A stretch of DNA of 49,424 bases from Streptomyces californicus (GCF_000717645.1 NZ_JNZZ01000038.1:1-49424); one strand, 5' to 3'; counted from the stretch's first letter, positions 7,274-16,045 are shown. The notes: generated by a model not told the origin, from the sequence alone. Numbers and translations are program-made.

Positions 7274-8818
7274 GTGCCCCGGTCCCTGTCCCGACGCTCC
7301 GTCCTCGCCACCACCGCCGCTGCCGCCACGGCCGCCGCCGTCTCCCCGCTCGCCACCGCCTCCCCGGCCCTCGCCGCCGCGCCGACCCTCCCGAACGGCA
7401 CCAGCAAGGACAAGGTGCTCGTCGTCGGCATGGACGGGCTCCGCCACGACGTCATCGCCGCCGCCAACGCCCCGCACCTGAAGGCGATGATGGCGAACGG
7501 GACGTACGGCACCTCGCTGCTGTACGCCGATCCGATGGCCGCCACCTCCTCCGGGCCCGGCTGGTCGACGATCTCCACCGGCGTCTGGCCCGACAAGCAC
7601 GGCGTCAAGGAGAACTCCTTCGCCGGGAAGAACTACGCGAAGTACCCCGGCTTCCTCGCCCGCCTCGCCCAGGTCCGCCCCCAGCTCTCCACCTACGCCG
7701 CCGTCGACTGGAAGCCGCTGGACGCCCAGGGGACCGTCACCCCGGGCGCCGACGCCACACTCGTCCTCGACGGCGACCGCGACGGCTACACCGCACACGA
7801 CGCCACCATCGCCGCCGAGACCGAGTCGATCCTCCGGAACCAGAACCCGGACGTGCTCTTCGTCTACTTCGGCCAGACCGACATCGCCGGCCACAACTCC
7901 GGCGCGGCCAGCGCCGCCTACCGCCAGGCGATCGACGTCCAGGACGGCCACCTCGGCCGCCTCCTCGCCGCCATCAAGGCCCGCCCCACCTACGCCGGCG
8001 AGCGGTGGACCGTCATCGTCACCACCGACCACGGCCACACCGACGCGGGCGGCCACGGCGGCAGCGCCATCGAGGAACGCCGTACCTTCGTCCTCGCCCA
8101 GGGACCCGGCATCGCACCCGGCGCCCGCCCCGCCGACACCCGGCTCGTGGACGTCGCCGCCACCGTCTTCCACCAGCTCGGCATCGTCCCCGACCCCTCC
8201 TGGGGCCTCGACGGCAAGCCGATCCAGGAGCGCTCCACCGACCCGTTCGAGACCCTGTACCCGGCGCTCGCCGGCCGCGCCGACGAGACCGGCATCCCGG
8301 CCGGGGTCCTCGGCTGGACCCGCACCGCGCCCAGCGGCTGGTCCGTCGTGAACTCGGCGATGGGCACCGGGGGCGTCGCCGAGTGGCGCGGCTGGTCCTT
8401 CGCCACCGACGAGTTCTGGAGCCGCAGCCAGCGCGACCAGTCCCGCGAGCTGAACGTCCGCTCGCGGGGCGTCTTCGCCGTCGCCGACTCCGACGAGTGG
8501 GCCGACAAGACGTTCTCCGGACCGTTCGACTCCACCCTCGTCACCCCGGCGTACGCGGTCGCGGGCAAGGCCGCCGTGACCCTCGGCTTCACCACCCACT
8601 ACCGCCAGGAGGGCGCCCAGAGCGCCCGCGTCCTCGCCTCCTGGAACGGCGGAACACCCGTCGAGGTCAAGCGGTACACCGCCGACGTGATCGCCCAGCC
8701 CCAGGCCATCACCCTGGCCGTCCCCTCCGGCGCCGCCAACGTGAGCTTCCGTTTCCACTACACCGGCAGCAACAACTGGTACTGGGTGATCGACGGGGTC
8801 AAGATCACCACGGCCTAA
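7274..8818 (+). CDS. Tat-exported alkaline-phosphatase-superfamily (type I phosphodiesterase/NPP-like) hydrolase
   Basis: This 514-residue protein starts at GTG 7274, five bases after GGAGG. A Tat signal (SRRSVL at residues 6-11, ending ALAAAP) precedes the catalytic domain, which has metal-site segments VVGMDGLRHD, a nucleophile loop GPGWSTISTG with a Ser/Thr candidate, GQTDIAGHNSG and TDHGHTDAGGHGG. This is the pattern of the NPP/phosphonoacetate hydrolase branch. The last 110 residues form a beta-rich module with aromatic residues (NNWYWVIDGVKI), possibly a carbohydrate- or surface-binding domain. Its promoter shares an exact 16-mer with the phosphonate operon, so it may release phosphate or a phosphonate from extracellular esters for the importer (inference). 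The substrate is unknown. Confidence 0.8.
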   Translation: MPRSLSRRSVLATTAAAATAAAVSPLATASPALAAAPTLPNGTSKDKVLVVGMDGLRHDVIAAANAPHLKAMMANGTYGTSLLYADPMAATSSGPGWSTISTGVWPDKHGVKENSFAGKNYAKYPGFLARLAQVRPQLSTYAAVDWKPLDAQGTVTPGADATLVLDGDRDGYTAHDATIAAETESILRNQNPDVLFVYFGQTDIAGHNSGAASAAYRQAIDVQDGHLGRLLAAIKARPTYAGERWTVIVTTDHGHTDAGGHGGSAIEERRTFVLAQGPGIAPGARPADTRLVDVAATVFHQLGIVPDPSWGLDGKPIQERSTDPFETLYPALAGRADETGIPAGVLGWTRTAPSGWSVVNSAMGTGGVAEWRGWSFATDEFWSRSQRDQSRELNVRSRGVFAVADSDEWADKTFSGPFDSTLVTPAYAVAGKAAVTLGFTTHYRQEGAQSARVLASWNGGTPVEVKRYTADVIAQPQAITLAVPSGAANVSFRFHYTGSNNWYWVIDGVKITTA

Positions 8819-8822
8819 TTAT

Positions 8823-8862
8823 GCTGGGGGTGCCGGGACGGCGTGGTCCGGGCACCCCCAGC
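8823..8862 (+). terminator. Strong hairpin after the phosphatase gene
   Basis: A perfect 12-bp stem (GCTGGGGGTGCC at 8823-8834 with its complement at 8851-8862) and a 16-nt loop start 5 bp after the TAA stop. No U-tract follows, as is usual for Streptomyces terminators. Confidence 0.75.
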
Positions 8863-8892
8863 ACGCAGTGCGTACGGCAGGAGTCCCGACAC

Positions 8893-9732
8893 ATGGCAGA
8901 GCGCAAGCCCATCACATCCTGGCTCACCGACATGGACGGCGTCCTCATCCACGAGGGCACCCCCATCCCCGGCGCCGATGCCTTCATCAAGCGGCTGCGG
9001 GATTCCGGGCTGCCCTTCCTCGTCCTCACCAACAACTCCATCTACACCGCGCGCGACCTGCACGCCCGGCTCCGGCGCATGGGCCTGGACGTGCCGGTGG
9101 AGAACATCTGGACCTCCGCGCTCGCCACCGCCCAGTTCCTGGACGACCAGCGCCCCGGCGGCACCGCGTACGTCATCGGCGAGGCCGGCCTCACCACCGC
9201 CCTGCACGACATCGGGTACGTCCTCACCGACCACGACCCCGACTACGTCGTGCTCGGAGAGACCCGGACCTACAGCTTCGAGGCGCTGACCAAGGCGATC
9301 CGGCTGATCAACGGCGGCGCCCGCTTCATCTGCACCAACCCCGACGAGACCGGCCCGTCCGCCGAGGGGCCGCTGCCCGCCACCGGTTCGGTCGCCGCGC
9401 TCATCACCAAGGCCACCGGCAAGGACCCGTACTTCGCGGGCAAGCCCAACCCGCTGATGATGCGGACCGGGCTCAACGCCATCGGCGCGCACTCCGAGAC
9501 CAGCGCCATGATCGGCGACCGGATGGACACGGACGTGCTGGCGGGCCTGGAGGCGGGGATGCAGACCTTCCTGGTGCTCACCGGGCTCACCACCGTCGCC
9601 GACGTCGACCGCTACCCGTTCGGCCCGTCGCACGTCGTCGAGTCCATCGCGGACCTGGTCGACCTCATCGACCTCCCCGACCAGGTGGACCAGGGCAAGC
9701 AGACGGAGAAGGCCGGCAAGCCGGCCACGTAG
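8893..9732 (+). CDS. HAD-IIA family sugar/nucleotide phosphatase (NagD-like)
   Basis: This 279-residue protein has motif I DMDGVL (Asp13, Asp15), motif II VLTNNS, a C2-type cap region and a C-terminal GKPNPLMMR plus GDRMDTDVLAG, the full HAD-IIA set. These enzymes dephosphorylate small metabolites such as UMP or 4-nitrophenyl phosphate analogues in the cytoplasm. CAGGAG lies about 9 bp before the ATG. It follows the phosphatase terminator, so it is probably transcribed separately. Any relation to phosphonate metabolism is only positional. Confidence 0.88.
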   Translation: MAERKPITSWLTDMDGVLIHEGTPIPGADAFIKRLRDSGLPFLVLTNNSIYTARDLHARLRRMGLDVPVENIWTSALATAQFLDDQRPGGTAYVIGEAGLTTALHDIGYVLTDHDPDYVVLGETRTYSFEALTKAIRLINGGARFICTNPDETGPSAEGPLPATGSVAALITKATGKDPYFAGKPNPLMMRTGLNAIGAHSETSAMIGDRMDTDVLAGLEAGMQTFLVLTGLTTVADVDRYPFGPSHVVESIADLVDLIDLPDQVDQGKQTEKAGKPAT

Positions 9733-9856
9733 GGCGCGTCCGCCCCGCGCAGGCCGCGTCCGCAGCCGCCCGGACGACGCCCCGGCGTCGCCCGAACGGG
9801 GGACTGCGGATGCGGCCCGCCGCCGCAGACCCGAACCTTCCCGTAGGAGGTTCACG

Positions 9857-10423
9857 ATGCGTTCCATACCCATCACGTTCTGTGCGGTGGCGGCGGCCGC
9901 GCTCATATCCGTCCCCGCCCCGGCGGCCCTGGCGTCGCAGGCCGCACCGGCCGGCGACGACGACCGGCGCACCGGCACCGTCTCGATCACCCCGTCCACC
10001 ACCGCCCCGGGGGCCGAGGTGGAACTCTGGACCGACGTCTGCGGCAAGGGCCGCCGGGCCAAGGGCAACTCCGACGCCTTCGCCTCGGTCGCCCACTTCC
10101 GGCCCGCCGACGAGAGGGGCCTCTTCGCCGAGGCCCGCATCCGGTCCGACGCCGAACCCCGCTCCTACGACGTCTGGGTGACGTGCGAGGACAGCGGCAG
10201 CCGGGCCACCGGCACCCTCACCGTCGTCCACCACAACCGGCCCTCGCCCGCCGCACCCGTCAAGGCGGGCGGCGGAGGCGCCGCCACCCTCGCCGACCGG
10301 TCCGCCGAAGCCCAGGGCCCCGGCACCCGGCACGCGGTGATCGGCCTGGTGCTCGCCGCCGTCGCGGCCGTCGCCGTCGCCCTGCGCACCTCGCGCCGCC
10401 GCCGCGACCCGGCCGGCAGCTGA
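9857..10423 (+). CDS. Small secreted, C-terminally membrane-anchored protein
   Basis: This 188-residue protein has a signal peptide (about residues 1-27, ending ALASQA), a beta-rich extracellular domain with two cysteines (VCGK and VTCED) that could form a disulfide, a Gly/Ala-rich linker, a transmembrane segment (AVIGLVLAAVAAVAVAL) and a basic tail RTSRRRR. TAGGAGG lies just before the ATG. The layout resembles a sortase substrate, but no LPxTG or LAxTG motif precedes the helix. The sortase gene starts 1 bp after its stop, so the two are cotranscribed. I do not recognise the domain. Confidence 0.75.
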   Translation: MRSIPITFCAVAAAALISVPAPAALASQAAPAGDDDRRTGTVSITPSTTAPGAEVELWTDVCGKGRRAKGNSDAFASVAHFRPADERGLFAEARIRSDAEPRSYDVWVTCEDSGSRATGTLTVVHHNRPSPAAPVKAGGGGAATLADRSAEAQGPGTRHAVIGLVLAAVAAVAVALRTSRRRRDPAGS

Positions 10424-10424
10424 G

Positions 10425-11171
10425 ATGAGCGCCCCGGACAGCCCGGCAGGCAACGGGCGACTGCTCACCGGAGTGACCTGGGCCGTGCTGCTGCTCGGCC
10501 TGTGGCTCTGGGGCAAGGAGTCCGGCGGTGGGTTCGGCGGACTGTCGGGCCCCACCACCGGCGACGTGGCCGCGGTCGGCCGCCCCTTCTCCGCCGCACT
10601 GCCCCCGGCGCACGACCCGCTCGACGGGTCGCCCCCCGAGCGCGTCGAGGTCCCCTCCGTGGGGATCGCGGCCCCCGTCATGGCGCGCGGCCTCGACGGG
10701 GACGGGGCCATCGACCCGCCCCCGTTCGGCATGCCGAGGACGGCCGGCTGGTACGGCGACGGCACCCGGCCCGGCGCGGAGGGCACGGCCCTGTTCGTCG
10801 GCCACGTCGACACCGAGACCGAGCCCGCCGTCTTCTACGAGCTCAGCGCGGTGAAGCCGGGGGCCCGGATCGAGGTCACCCGGGCCGACGGAAGCGTCGC
10901 GGAGTTCACCGTGGACGACGTCCAGCTCGTCACCCGGGAGCGGTTCGACGCGCGGAAGGCGTACGGGCCCCGTCAGGAAGGCCGGGCCGAGCTGCGGCTG
11001 ATCACCTGCGGCGGGACGTACGACCGGGAGACCCGCTCGTACACGGCGAACGTGGTCGTCTCCGCCTACCTCACCGGCGCGAAGGACGCGCGGGGCGGCG
11101 GCGACAGTGACCGGGGCAGTGGGGACGGCGGTGAGCAGGCGCAGGCCGCGGTGCTTGCCGGCCGCACCTGA
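10425..11171 (+). CDS. Class F sortase (membrane transpeptidase)
   Basis: This 248-residue protein has an N-terminal membrane anchor (about residues 14-30) and a sortase beta barrel. The catalytic triad is visible: His127 in GHVDT, Cys195 in LITCGG and Arg204 in TRSYTANVVV. The hallmark VEVPSVGIAAPV opens the fold. Actinobacterial class F sortases attach or process surface proteins outside the membrane; their substrates are poorly defined. It is cotranscribed with the anchored protein upstream, which is the obvious candidate partner even though it lacks a standard sorting motif. Confidence 0.87.
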   Translation: MSAPDSPAGNGRLLTGVTWAVLLLGLWLWGKESGGGFGGLSGPTTGDVAAVGRPFSAALPPAHDPLDGSPPERVEVPSVGIAAPVMARGLDGDGAIDPPPFGMPRTAGWYGDGTRPGAEGTALFVGHVDTETEPAVFYELSAVKPGARIEVTRADGSVAEFTVDDVQLVTRERFDARKAYGPRQEGRAELRLITCGGTYDRETRSYTANVVVSAYLTGAKDARGGGDSDRGSGDGGEQAQAAVLAGRT

Positions 11172-11656
11172 CCGCCGCTCCTCCGCGCTCCGTACGGGCG
11201 CCGCGCGTCGCATCCGGCCCGGCCGGCCGCCTCCCTGGGGGCGTGCCCGCCGGGCCGGTCCTCGACCGCGTGCGCCCGGCTGCGGGAGTGGCCCGGCGCG
11301 GTACGGGAGGCGAAGGGGGTGCGGGAGCCCCGGCCCTCGCCACTGTAGGGGCGCGGCCGGGCGGCCGACCCGCTTTTCCGCGTCCTGTCCGGAACCGGCG
11401 CCCCGGTCCGGTCGGCGTACGGGGGCGGAGCGCGGCCCTCCGGGTGCCGCGCCGGGACACGAGGCCCGACGGGCACAGCGGTGCGGCCGGTGGGGAACGG
11501 TGCGGGCAGTGGACCCGAAGGGGAGCGCACGGACAGCAGTCGCACCGGCGGCGCGCGGAGGAGCCGCGTGCGCGACGGCGTACGCGGTCGCCTCCGGCGG
11601 GTGGCCGCGCGTACAGGGGCGCGGAGTGTCGCCGGATGGCGGGCGGGGAATGATCA
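11172..11656. other. Intergenic stretch without a recognised gene
   Basis: About 485 bp between the sortase stop and the tRNA terminator. Open frames here lack ribosome binding sites and any recognisable protein features and look like high-GC artefacts. I see no clear promoter or RNA structure beyond small GC-rich hairpins. Confidence 0.5.
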
Positions 11657-11685
11657 AAGCCCCCTCACAGAACGTGAGGGGGCTT
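11657..11685 (-). terminator. Terminator of the first tRNA-Lys
   Basis: A 12-bp perfect stem (11657-11668 with 11674-11685) and a 5-nt loop. On the minus strand it is followed by a short T-run. It lies 11 bp downstream of the tRNA 3' end. Confidence 0.8.
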
Positions 11686-11695
11686 CGACCGTGCG

Positions 11696-11769
11696 TGCGC
11701 CGTCAGGGACTCGAACCCCGGACCCGCTGATTAAGAGTCAGCTGCTCTAACCAACTGAGCTAACGGCGC
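11696..11769 (-). tRNA. tRNA-Lys (anticodon CUU), copy 1
   Basis: The 74-nt gene on the minus strand begins GCGCCGTTAGCTCAG, with a 7-bp acceptor stem GCGCCGT/ACGGCGC, discriminator A, anticodon loop CTCTTAA (CTT) and T-loop GGTTCGAGTCC. CCA is not encoded. The sequence is identical to the copies at 16796 and 29302. Upstream on the minus strand a TAGAGT-like -10 element lies near 11788. Confidence 0.97.
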
Positions 11770-11961
11770 CTGCTGACCTGGAGAACTCTACCGGACCTTC
11801 AGGGGTGCTCCGAACCATTTACCGGCCGCCACGCCCCGTCGGATAGTCGTTTTTTTCCGTTGTTCCGTCAAAATACGATATGTCCGATGAGTTGAGATGC
11901 CGGTGGCCGGTGCGACCGCGCCCAAAGATCTTGACGACATGACAGTGCGGAGGGGAATCGC

Positions 11962-13254
11962 ATGACTGTGCCGGTCTTCGAGGAGTACGAACCCGCCATC
12001 GACTGCCCGTGCGCGGGGTGCGCCCTGCGGCGGCGCACCGCCGTGAGGCCCCTGCCGGTACGCCGCGGCGGCCACCCCGCGGCGCACGGCGCGCGACGCG
12101 CCCTGGTGCTGGCCACGGCCGCGGGGGTGGTGCTGTCCTGCGGGGCCGCGGGGGCGGCGGCCGCCGCCGGCCACGCCCACCGGGCCCCGCGCGCCGATGG
12201 AGGAGCCGACCCGGAACCGGCCACGCCGCAGGGGGAGAGGGGGCCGCTCGGGGGCACCGGCGCCTCGGGCCCCCCGTCCGCCGGGTCCACCGTGCGCACG
12301 ACGACCCGCGCCGAGATCCTCGCCCGGGCCCAGCGGTGGGTGACCGCGAAGGTCCCGTACAGCATGGAGAAGTACTGGTCGGACGGGTACCGCCAGGACT
12401 GCTCCGGCTTCGTGTCGATGGCCTGGAACCTCGGGAACAACGAGTGGACGGGCAGCCTCGCCGGCTACGCCACCCGGATCGCCCGCTCCGATCTGCAGCC
12501 GGGCGACATCCTGCTCTTCCACAACCCCGCCGACCCCTCCAAGGGCTCGCACGTCACGATCTTCGGCGGCTGGAGCGACTCCGCGCGCACCCACTACCTC
12601 GCCTACGAGCAGGCGCGCCCGCAGACGCGGAAGCAGTCGACCCCCATGGCGTACTGGAACAACTCCAGCCGCTACGTGGCCTACCGCTACAAGGGCGTCG
12701 CGGGAGGCTCGCCCGGCTCCGGGTCCTCCACCGGCTTCCCGGGGGCGGGGCGGTTCGGGCCGGGCGCCGACAACGCCCACGTCACCCGGCTCGGGGAGAT
12801 GCTGGTCCAGCGGGGCGGCAGGCGGTTCTACACGACGGGCCCCGGGCCGGTGTGGAGCGCGGCGGACCAGCGGGCGACCCAGGCGTTCCAGCGGGCGCAG
12901 GGCTGGCAGGGCAAGGAGGCGGACGGCCTTCCGGGCCCGCACACCTGGCGGCTGCTGACGACCGGCGGCGGACGGGACATTCCGGCCACCGGAGCGGGCG
13001 GAAGCCCGAATACGGCCGCGACCTTCCCCGGGCGCGGCTATTTCAAGCCGGGTCAGTACAACGGCCATGTCGAGCGGCTCGGTCGGCAGTTGGTGAAGAA
13101 GGGATACGGCAAGCACTACGTGTCGGGCCCCGACCCGCGCTGGACCGAGGCGGACCGCCGCAACGTCGAGGCGTTCCAGCGGGCCCAGGGCTGGCGCGGC
13201 GGTGCGGCCGACGGATATCCGGGGCCGGAGACCTGGCGCCGGCTCTTCGCGTGA
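11962..13254 (+). CDS. NlpC/P60 cell-wall hydrolase with two C-terminal peptidoglycan-binding repeats
   Basis: This 430-residue protein starts at ATG after GGAGGGG. The N-terminus has an unusual CPCAGC cluster before a membrane/signal segment (about residues 46-70) and a Pro/Gly linker. An NlpC/P60 domain (about 112-240) has the catalytic Cys147 in DCSGF and His197 in GSHVTIF. Two repeats of about 70 residues follow, beginning FGPGADNAHVTRLGEML and FKPGQYNGHVERLGRQL, each ending in a QRAQGW and PGPxTWRxL block typical of a peptidoglycan-binding module. It probably cleaves peptide cross-links in the wall. No c-di-AMP riboswitch was recognisable in the leader. Confidence 0.88.
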   Translation: MTVPVFEEYEPAIDCPCAGCALRRRTAVRPLPVRRGGHPAAHGARRALVLATAAGVVLSCGAAGAAAAAGHAHRAPRADGGADPEPATPQGERGPLGGTGASGPPSAGSTVRTTTRAEILARAQRWVTAKVPYSMEKYWSDGYRQDCSGFVSMAWNLGNNEWTGSLAGYATRIARSDLQPGDILLFHNPADPSKGSHVTIFGGWSDSARTHYLAYEQARPQTRKQSTPMAYWNNSSRYVAYRYKGVAGGSPGSGSSTGFPGAGRFGPGADNAHVTRLGEMLVQRGGRRFYTTGPGPVWSAADQRATQAFQRAQGWQGKEADGLPGPHTWRLLTTGGGRDIPATGAGGSPNTAATFPGRGYFKPGQYNGHVERLGRQLVKKGYGKHYVSGPDPRWTEADRRNVEAFQRAQGWRGGAADGYPGPETWRRLFA

Positions 13255-13292
13255 CGGAAGCGACGGAAGCGACGGAAAGGAATCGGGTACCG

Positions 13293-15812
13293 GTGACCCC
13301 CAACGACGACCAGTCCCCCCGCACCAGCTCCACCCCCGCCCCCCACCCCCTGGACGACCGGCTTCCGCCGTCGCTCTTCGCCCCGCCGGGCCGGGGGAGC
13401 CCGCCGCCCCTGTTCGGCGGCGACCCCGTGCTGCGGGAGGGCGGCCCGGTACGGTCCGGTGGCGACCCCGTGCTGCGGGACGGCGGCCTCGTAGGGTCCG
13501 GTGGCGACCCCGTGTCGCGAAGCGGTGGCCCCGCTCGGTCCGGTGGCGATCTCTCCTCGCAGCCCGGGGCCGACCTCGCGCCTCCGACGAGCGGCGCGAG
13601 GGGGCCGAGGGGCGGGCTGCTTCCGCCGCCCTTGTTCCGGCCGGTGGAGCCGGCACCCGCCCCGGAGCGGGACGAAGGCCCGATCGCGCCTTCCGGCGCG
13701 GGAGCGGCGCAGGCCGGGGGCACCGCCTGTCCCTCCGCTCAGGCCGGCGGAGCGGCCTCGCTCTCCGCTCAGGCCGGGGAGACGGCTTCGCCCTCCGGGC
13801 AGACCGAGGGGACGGCCTCTCCCTCCCCGCAGGCTGGGGACACGGCTTCCCCCTCCCCGCAGGCCGACCGGAAGGCCTCGGCTTCCCCTGCGGCGGGGCG
13901 CGAGGCCCCGGTCGCCTCTCCGCCCGGGGGCGCGGCCTCACCCGTACCGTCCGGGGGCGCTGCCTCGTCCGTACCGCCCAGGGGCGCCGGTCCGCAGTCG
14001 CCGGGCGTGAGTCTGCACCTCGGGCCGGTGCCGGACCCGGATGTGCCCGCTCCGGGCCGCTCCGCCGACCGGCAGGCCCCGAAGCCCGCCGCCGAGGGCC
14101 CGTCCGCCGACCGCACCGCCCCGGCGCGCCCCGCGCCGCTGGACGGCAACCTCTACTTCAAGCCCGTCCGGCGTGCGCGGACCGAACCCTCGGGGGAGTG
14201 GACCCCGCACCCGTCGTACGGGGCCGAGCCGGGCGGCGCGAAGCCGGACGCCGGAACGGTCCGGGGCGGGGGGTCCGGGGCGGGGAGTGCGGACACCGGA
14301 ACGGCGAAGGGCGCGCAGCCCGGGGCGGGGAAGCCGGAGGCCGGGCCGGCCAACGGCTCCGGGGCGTCCGCCCACGGCGGGCCCGAGGCCGGGCGCGCAC
14401 CCCGGACCGCCCCGGCCCGGGGGCCCGTGGACGACGCGGGACCCGACACCGAGCTGGACCTCGTCCTGGACCTGGCCGCCGGTGACCGGGCCGCCTCCGC
14501 CACGTTCTCCGTACCCTCCCCGTCGGCCGAGCCCGCCGCCTCCCCGACGACCGGGGCGGCGGCCACCGTGACCACGGGGGCGACCACCGCCACCACCGTG
14601 ACCGGTTCCCCGGCGAACGCCTCCGCGACGGCGGCCGTGTCCTCGGTGACGTCCTCCATGGCGACCGCGACCACCACCACCCCGTACCCCGCCCGGCGGC
14701 ACTCCGTCATCGGCAACGAGACCACCGCCTCCATCCCCGTCCACCTGCTCTTCCGGGACGACCGGGAGCCCGCCGAGGCGACGGCGCTCCCCGCCGGGGT
14801 GCTCCGGCGGCCCGTCGAGGACCGCGCGCCCGCCACCCGGCGCCCGCCGGTGCCGCGTTCGCCGCAGACCCGGGTGCGGCCGTCGACCCGGCCCGCCCCG
14901 GACGCCGACCCCCGGCTCACCGAGCGGCCCGGCCCCGCGCTCCCCGGCTCCGCCGCCCTCCTCGCCGGCGCCGCCGCGATCGCCGGCGGGCTGGCCGTCC
15001 TGTGGTGGCGGGGCGTCCTGCCCGCCGCCTGGCAGACGGCCGCCGGGCTCACGCCCCGGCCCGACCTCGGCATCGGGGCCGGCGCCTGGGCCCTGCTCGC
15101 CGCCCTCACCACCGTGACGCTCCTCGCGCTCGGCGGCCTGGGCCGGGGCCGGGTCGGGTACGCCTGGGTGCTGACGCTCTTCGGCGACTACCGGGGCAGC
15201 GTCCGGCGCACCGGTCTCGTCTGGGTCTCGCCCCTGCTGCTGCGCCGCCGCGTCGACGTACGGCTGCGGCACTGGCGCAGCGAACCGCTGCCCGCCGTGG
15301 ACGCGACCGGCACCGCGCTGCGCGTCGTCGTCCTCGTGGTGTGGCGGATCAAGGACACGGTCCGGGCCGCCCTCGGCATCGAGGACCACGAGGCGTACCT
15401 GAGCGCCCAGGTCGAGGCCGCGCTGGCCCGGGTCCTCTCCCAGCTGCCCGCCGACGCGTTCCACGAGGACGCCCCCAGCCTGCGCGACGCCGAGGCGGTC
15501 GGCGACGCGCTGACCCGGCTGCTGAAGGCGGACTGCGAGCCGGTGGGCGTGGAGGTGTACTCGGCGCAGCCGACCGGCATCGAGTACGCCCCCGAGGTCG
15601 CGGCCGCGATGCAGCGGCGGCGGATCGCCGCGATCGACTCCAAGCACCGGGACAGCGTGCTGACTTCGGTGGTGGACGCGGTGGACGACACGGTCAACCG
15701 GCTGACCACGCGGGGCATCGTCGAGCTGGACGACTATGAACGCAAGGCGCTCGTCAAGGACTTGACCGTCGCCTTCTACACCGGCCGCAGCGGGGCCGGG
15801 GACGGGGCCTGA
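13293..15812 (+). CDS. Large SPFH/band-7 domain membrane protein with a repetitive disordered N-terminus
   Basis: This 839-residue protein starts at GTG 13293 after AAAGGAA; a GTG at 13251 overlapping the previous stop is an alternative. The first 550 or so residues are low-complexity Pro/Ala/Gly/Ser sequence with tandem repeats. Two hydrophobic segments follow (about SAALLAGAAAIAGGLAVLWW and GAWALLAALTTVTLLALGGL). The C-terminal 220 residues are an SPFH/band-7 domain (YRGSVRRTGLVWVSPLL, then KDTVRAALGIEDHEAYLSAQ and LLKADCEPVGVEVYS). SPFH proteins scaffold membrane microdomains. It directly follows the NlpC/P60 gene, so a cell-envelope role is plausible. The long disordered head is unusual for the family. 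Confidence 0.8.
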   Translation: MTPNDDQSPRTSSTPAPHPLDDRLPPSLFAPPGRGSPPPLFGGDPVLREGGPVRSGGDPVLRDGGLVGSGGDPVSRSGGPARSGGDLSSQPGADLAPPTSGARGPRGGLLPPPLFRPVEPAPAPERDEGPIAPSGAGAAQAGGTACPSAQAGGAASLSAQAGETASPSGQTEGTASPSPQAGDTASPSPQADRKASASPAAGREAPVASPPGGAASPVPSGGAASSVPPRGAGPQSPGVSLHLGPVPDPDVPAPGRSADRQAPKPAAEGPSADRTAPARPAPLDGNLYFKPVRRARTEPSGEWTPHPSYGAEPGGAKPDAGTVRGGGSGAGSADTGTAKGAQPGAGKPEAGPANGSGASAHGGPEAGRAPRTAPARGPVDDAGPDTELDLVLDLAAGDRAASATFSVPSPSAEPAASPTTGAAATVTTGATTATTVTGSPANASATAAVSSVTSSMATATTTTPYPARRHSVIGNETTASIPVHLLFRDDREPAEATALPAGVLRRPVEDRAPATRRPPVPRSPQTRVRPSTRPAPDADPRLTERPGPALPGSAALLAGAAAIAGGLAVLWWRGVLPAAWQTAAGLTPRPDLGIGAGAWALLAALTTVTLLALGGLGRGRVGYAWVLTLFGDYRGSVRRTGLVWVSPLLLRRRVDVRLRHWRSEPLPAVDATGTALRVVVLVVWRIKDTVRAALGIEDHEAYLSAQVEAALARVLSQLPADAFHEDAPSLRDAEAVGDALTRLLKADCEPVGVEVYSAQPTGIEYAPEVAAAMQRRRIAAIDSKHRDSVLTSVVDAVDDTVNRLTTRGIVELDDYERKALVKDLTVAFYTGRSGAGDGA
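13416..13541 (+). repeat. Three tandem 42-bp repeats inside the SPFH gene
   Basis: Copies at 13416-13457, 13458-13499 and 13500-13541, each beginning GGYGGCGACCCCGTG, encode three 14-residue units of the form GGDPVLRxGGxVxS. A second, more degenerate amino-acid repeat (SAQAGxxAS and SPQAGDTAS) follows at about 13735-13890. Confidence 0.85.
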
Positions 15813-15841
15813 GGGGCCGAGGAGATTCGAGAGGTGCTCGG

Positions 15842-15880
15842 GGACCCCCGGGGCCGGTCCGGTGACCGCCCCGGGGGTCC
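15842..15880 (+). terminator. Hairpin terminator after the SPFH gene
   Basis: A 13-bp perfect GC-rich stem (15842-15854 with 15868-15880) and a 13-nt loop, 30 bp after the stop codon. Confidence 0.7.
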
Positions 15881-15900
15881 TTGCGGAATATGACGCTCAT

Positions 15901-15952
15901 TGGTCTGGACATGTTCATGCGCCGTCAATAATCTAGGACTTGGTCTAGACCG
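15901..15952 (+). promoter_or_regulatory. Pair of DasR-type (dre) sites in the LPMO promoter
   Basis: TGGTCTAGACCG at 15941-15952 matches 11 of 12 bases of the DasR consensus TGGTCTAGACCA as I recall it. TGGTCTGGACAT at 15901-15912 is a weaker copy 40 bp upstream. Paired sites like these are typical of Streptomyces chitinase promoters, giving repression by the GlcNAc-responsive GntR regulator DasR. An AT-rich segment, CAATAATCT, between them may hold the -10 box. Confidence 0.82.
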
Positions 15953-16045
15953 CAGTACCTCGCATGCACAGCACCACGTACCAAGCGCGCAGCAGTCGAG
16001 CAATGCTCATGGAACCTCCCCCACGTTCTAGAGGAGCGACAGCCC

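Noticed and set aside
9857..10423. Standard sortase substrate
   Set aside because: The C-terminal helix and basic tail fit, but no LPxTG or LAxTG motif precedes them.
11770..11961. c-di-AMP (ydaO-type) riboswitch before the NlpC/P60 gene
   Set aside because: The leader does not show the conserved core of that riboswitch as I know it.
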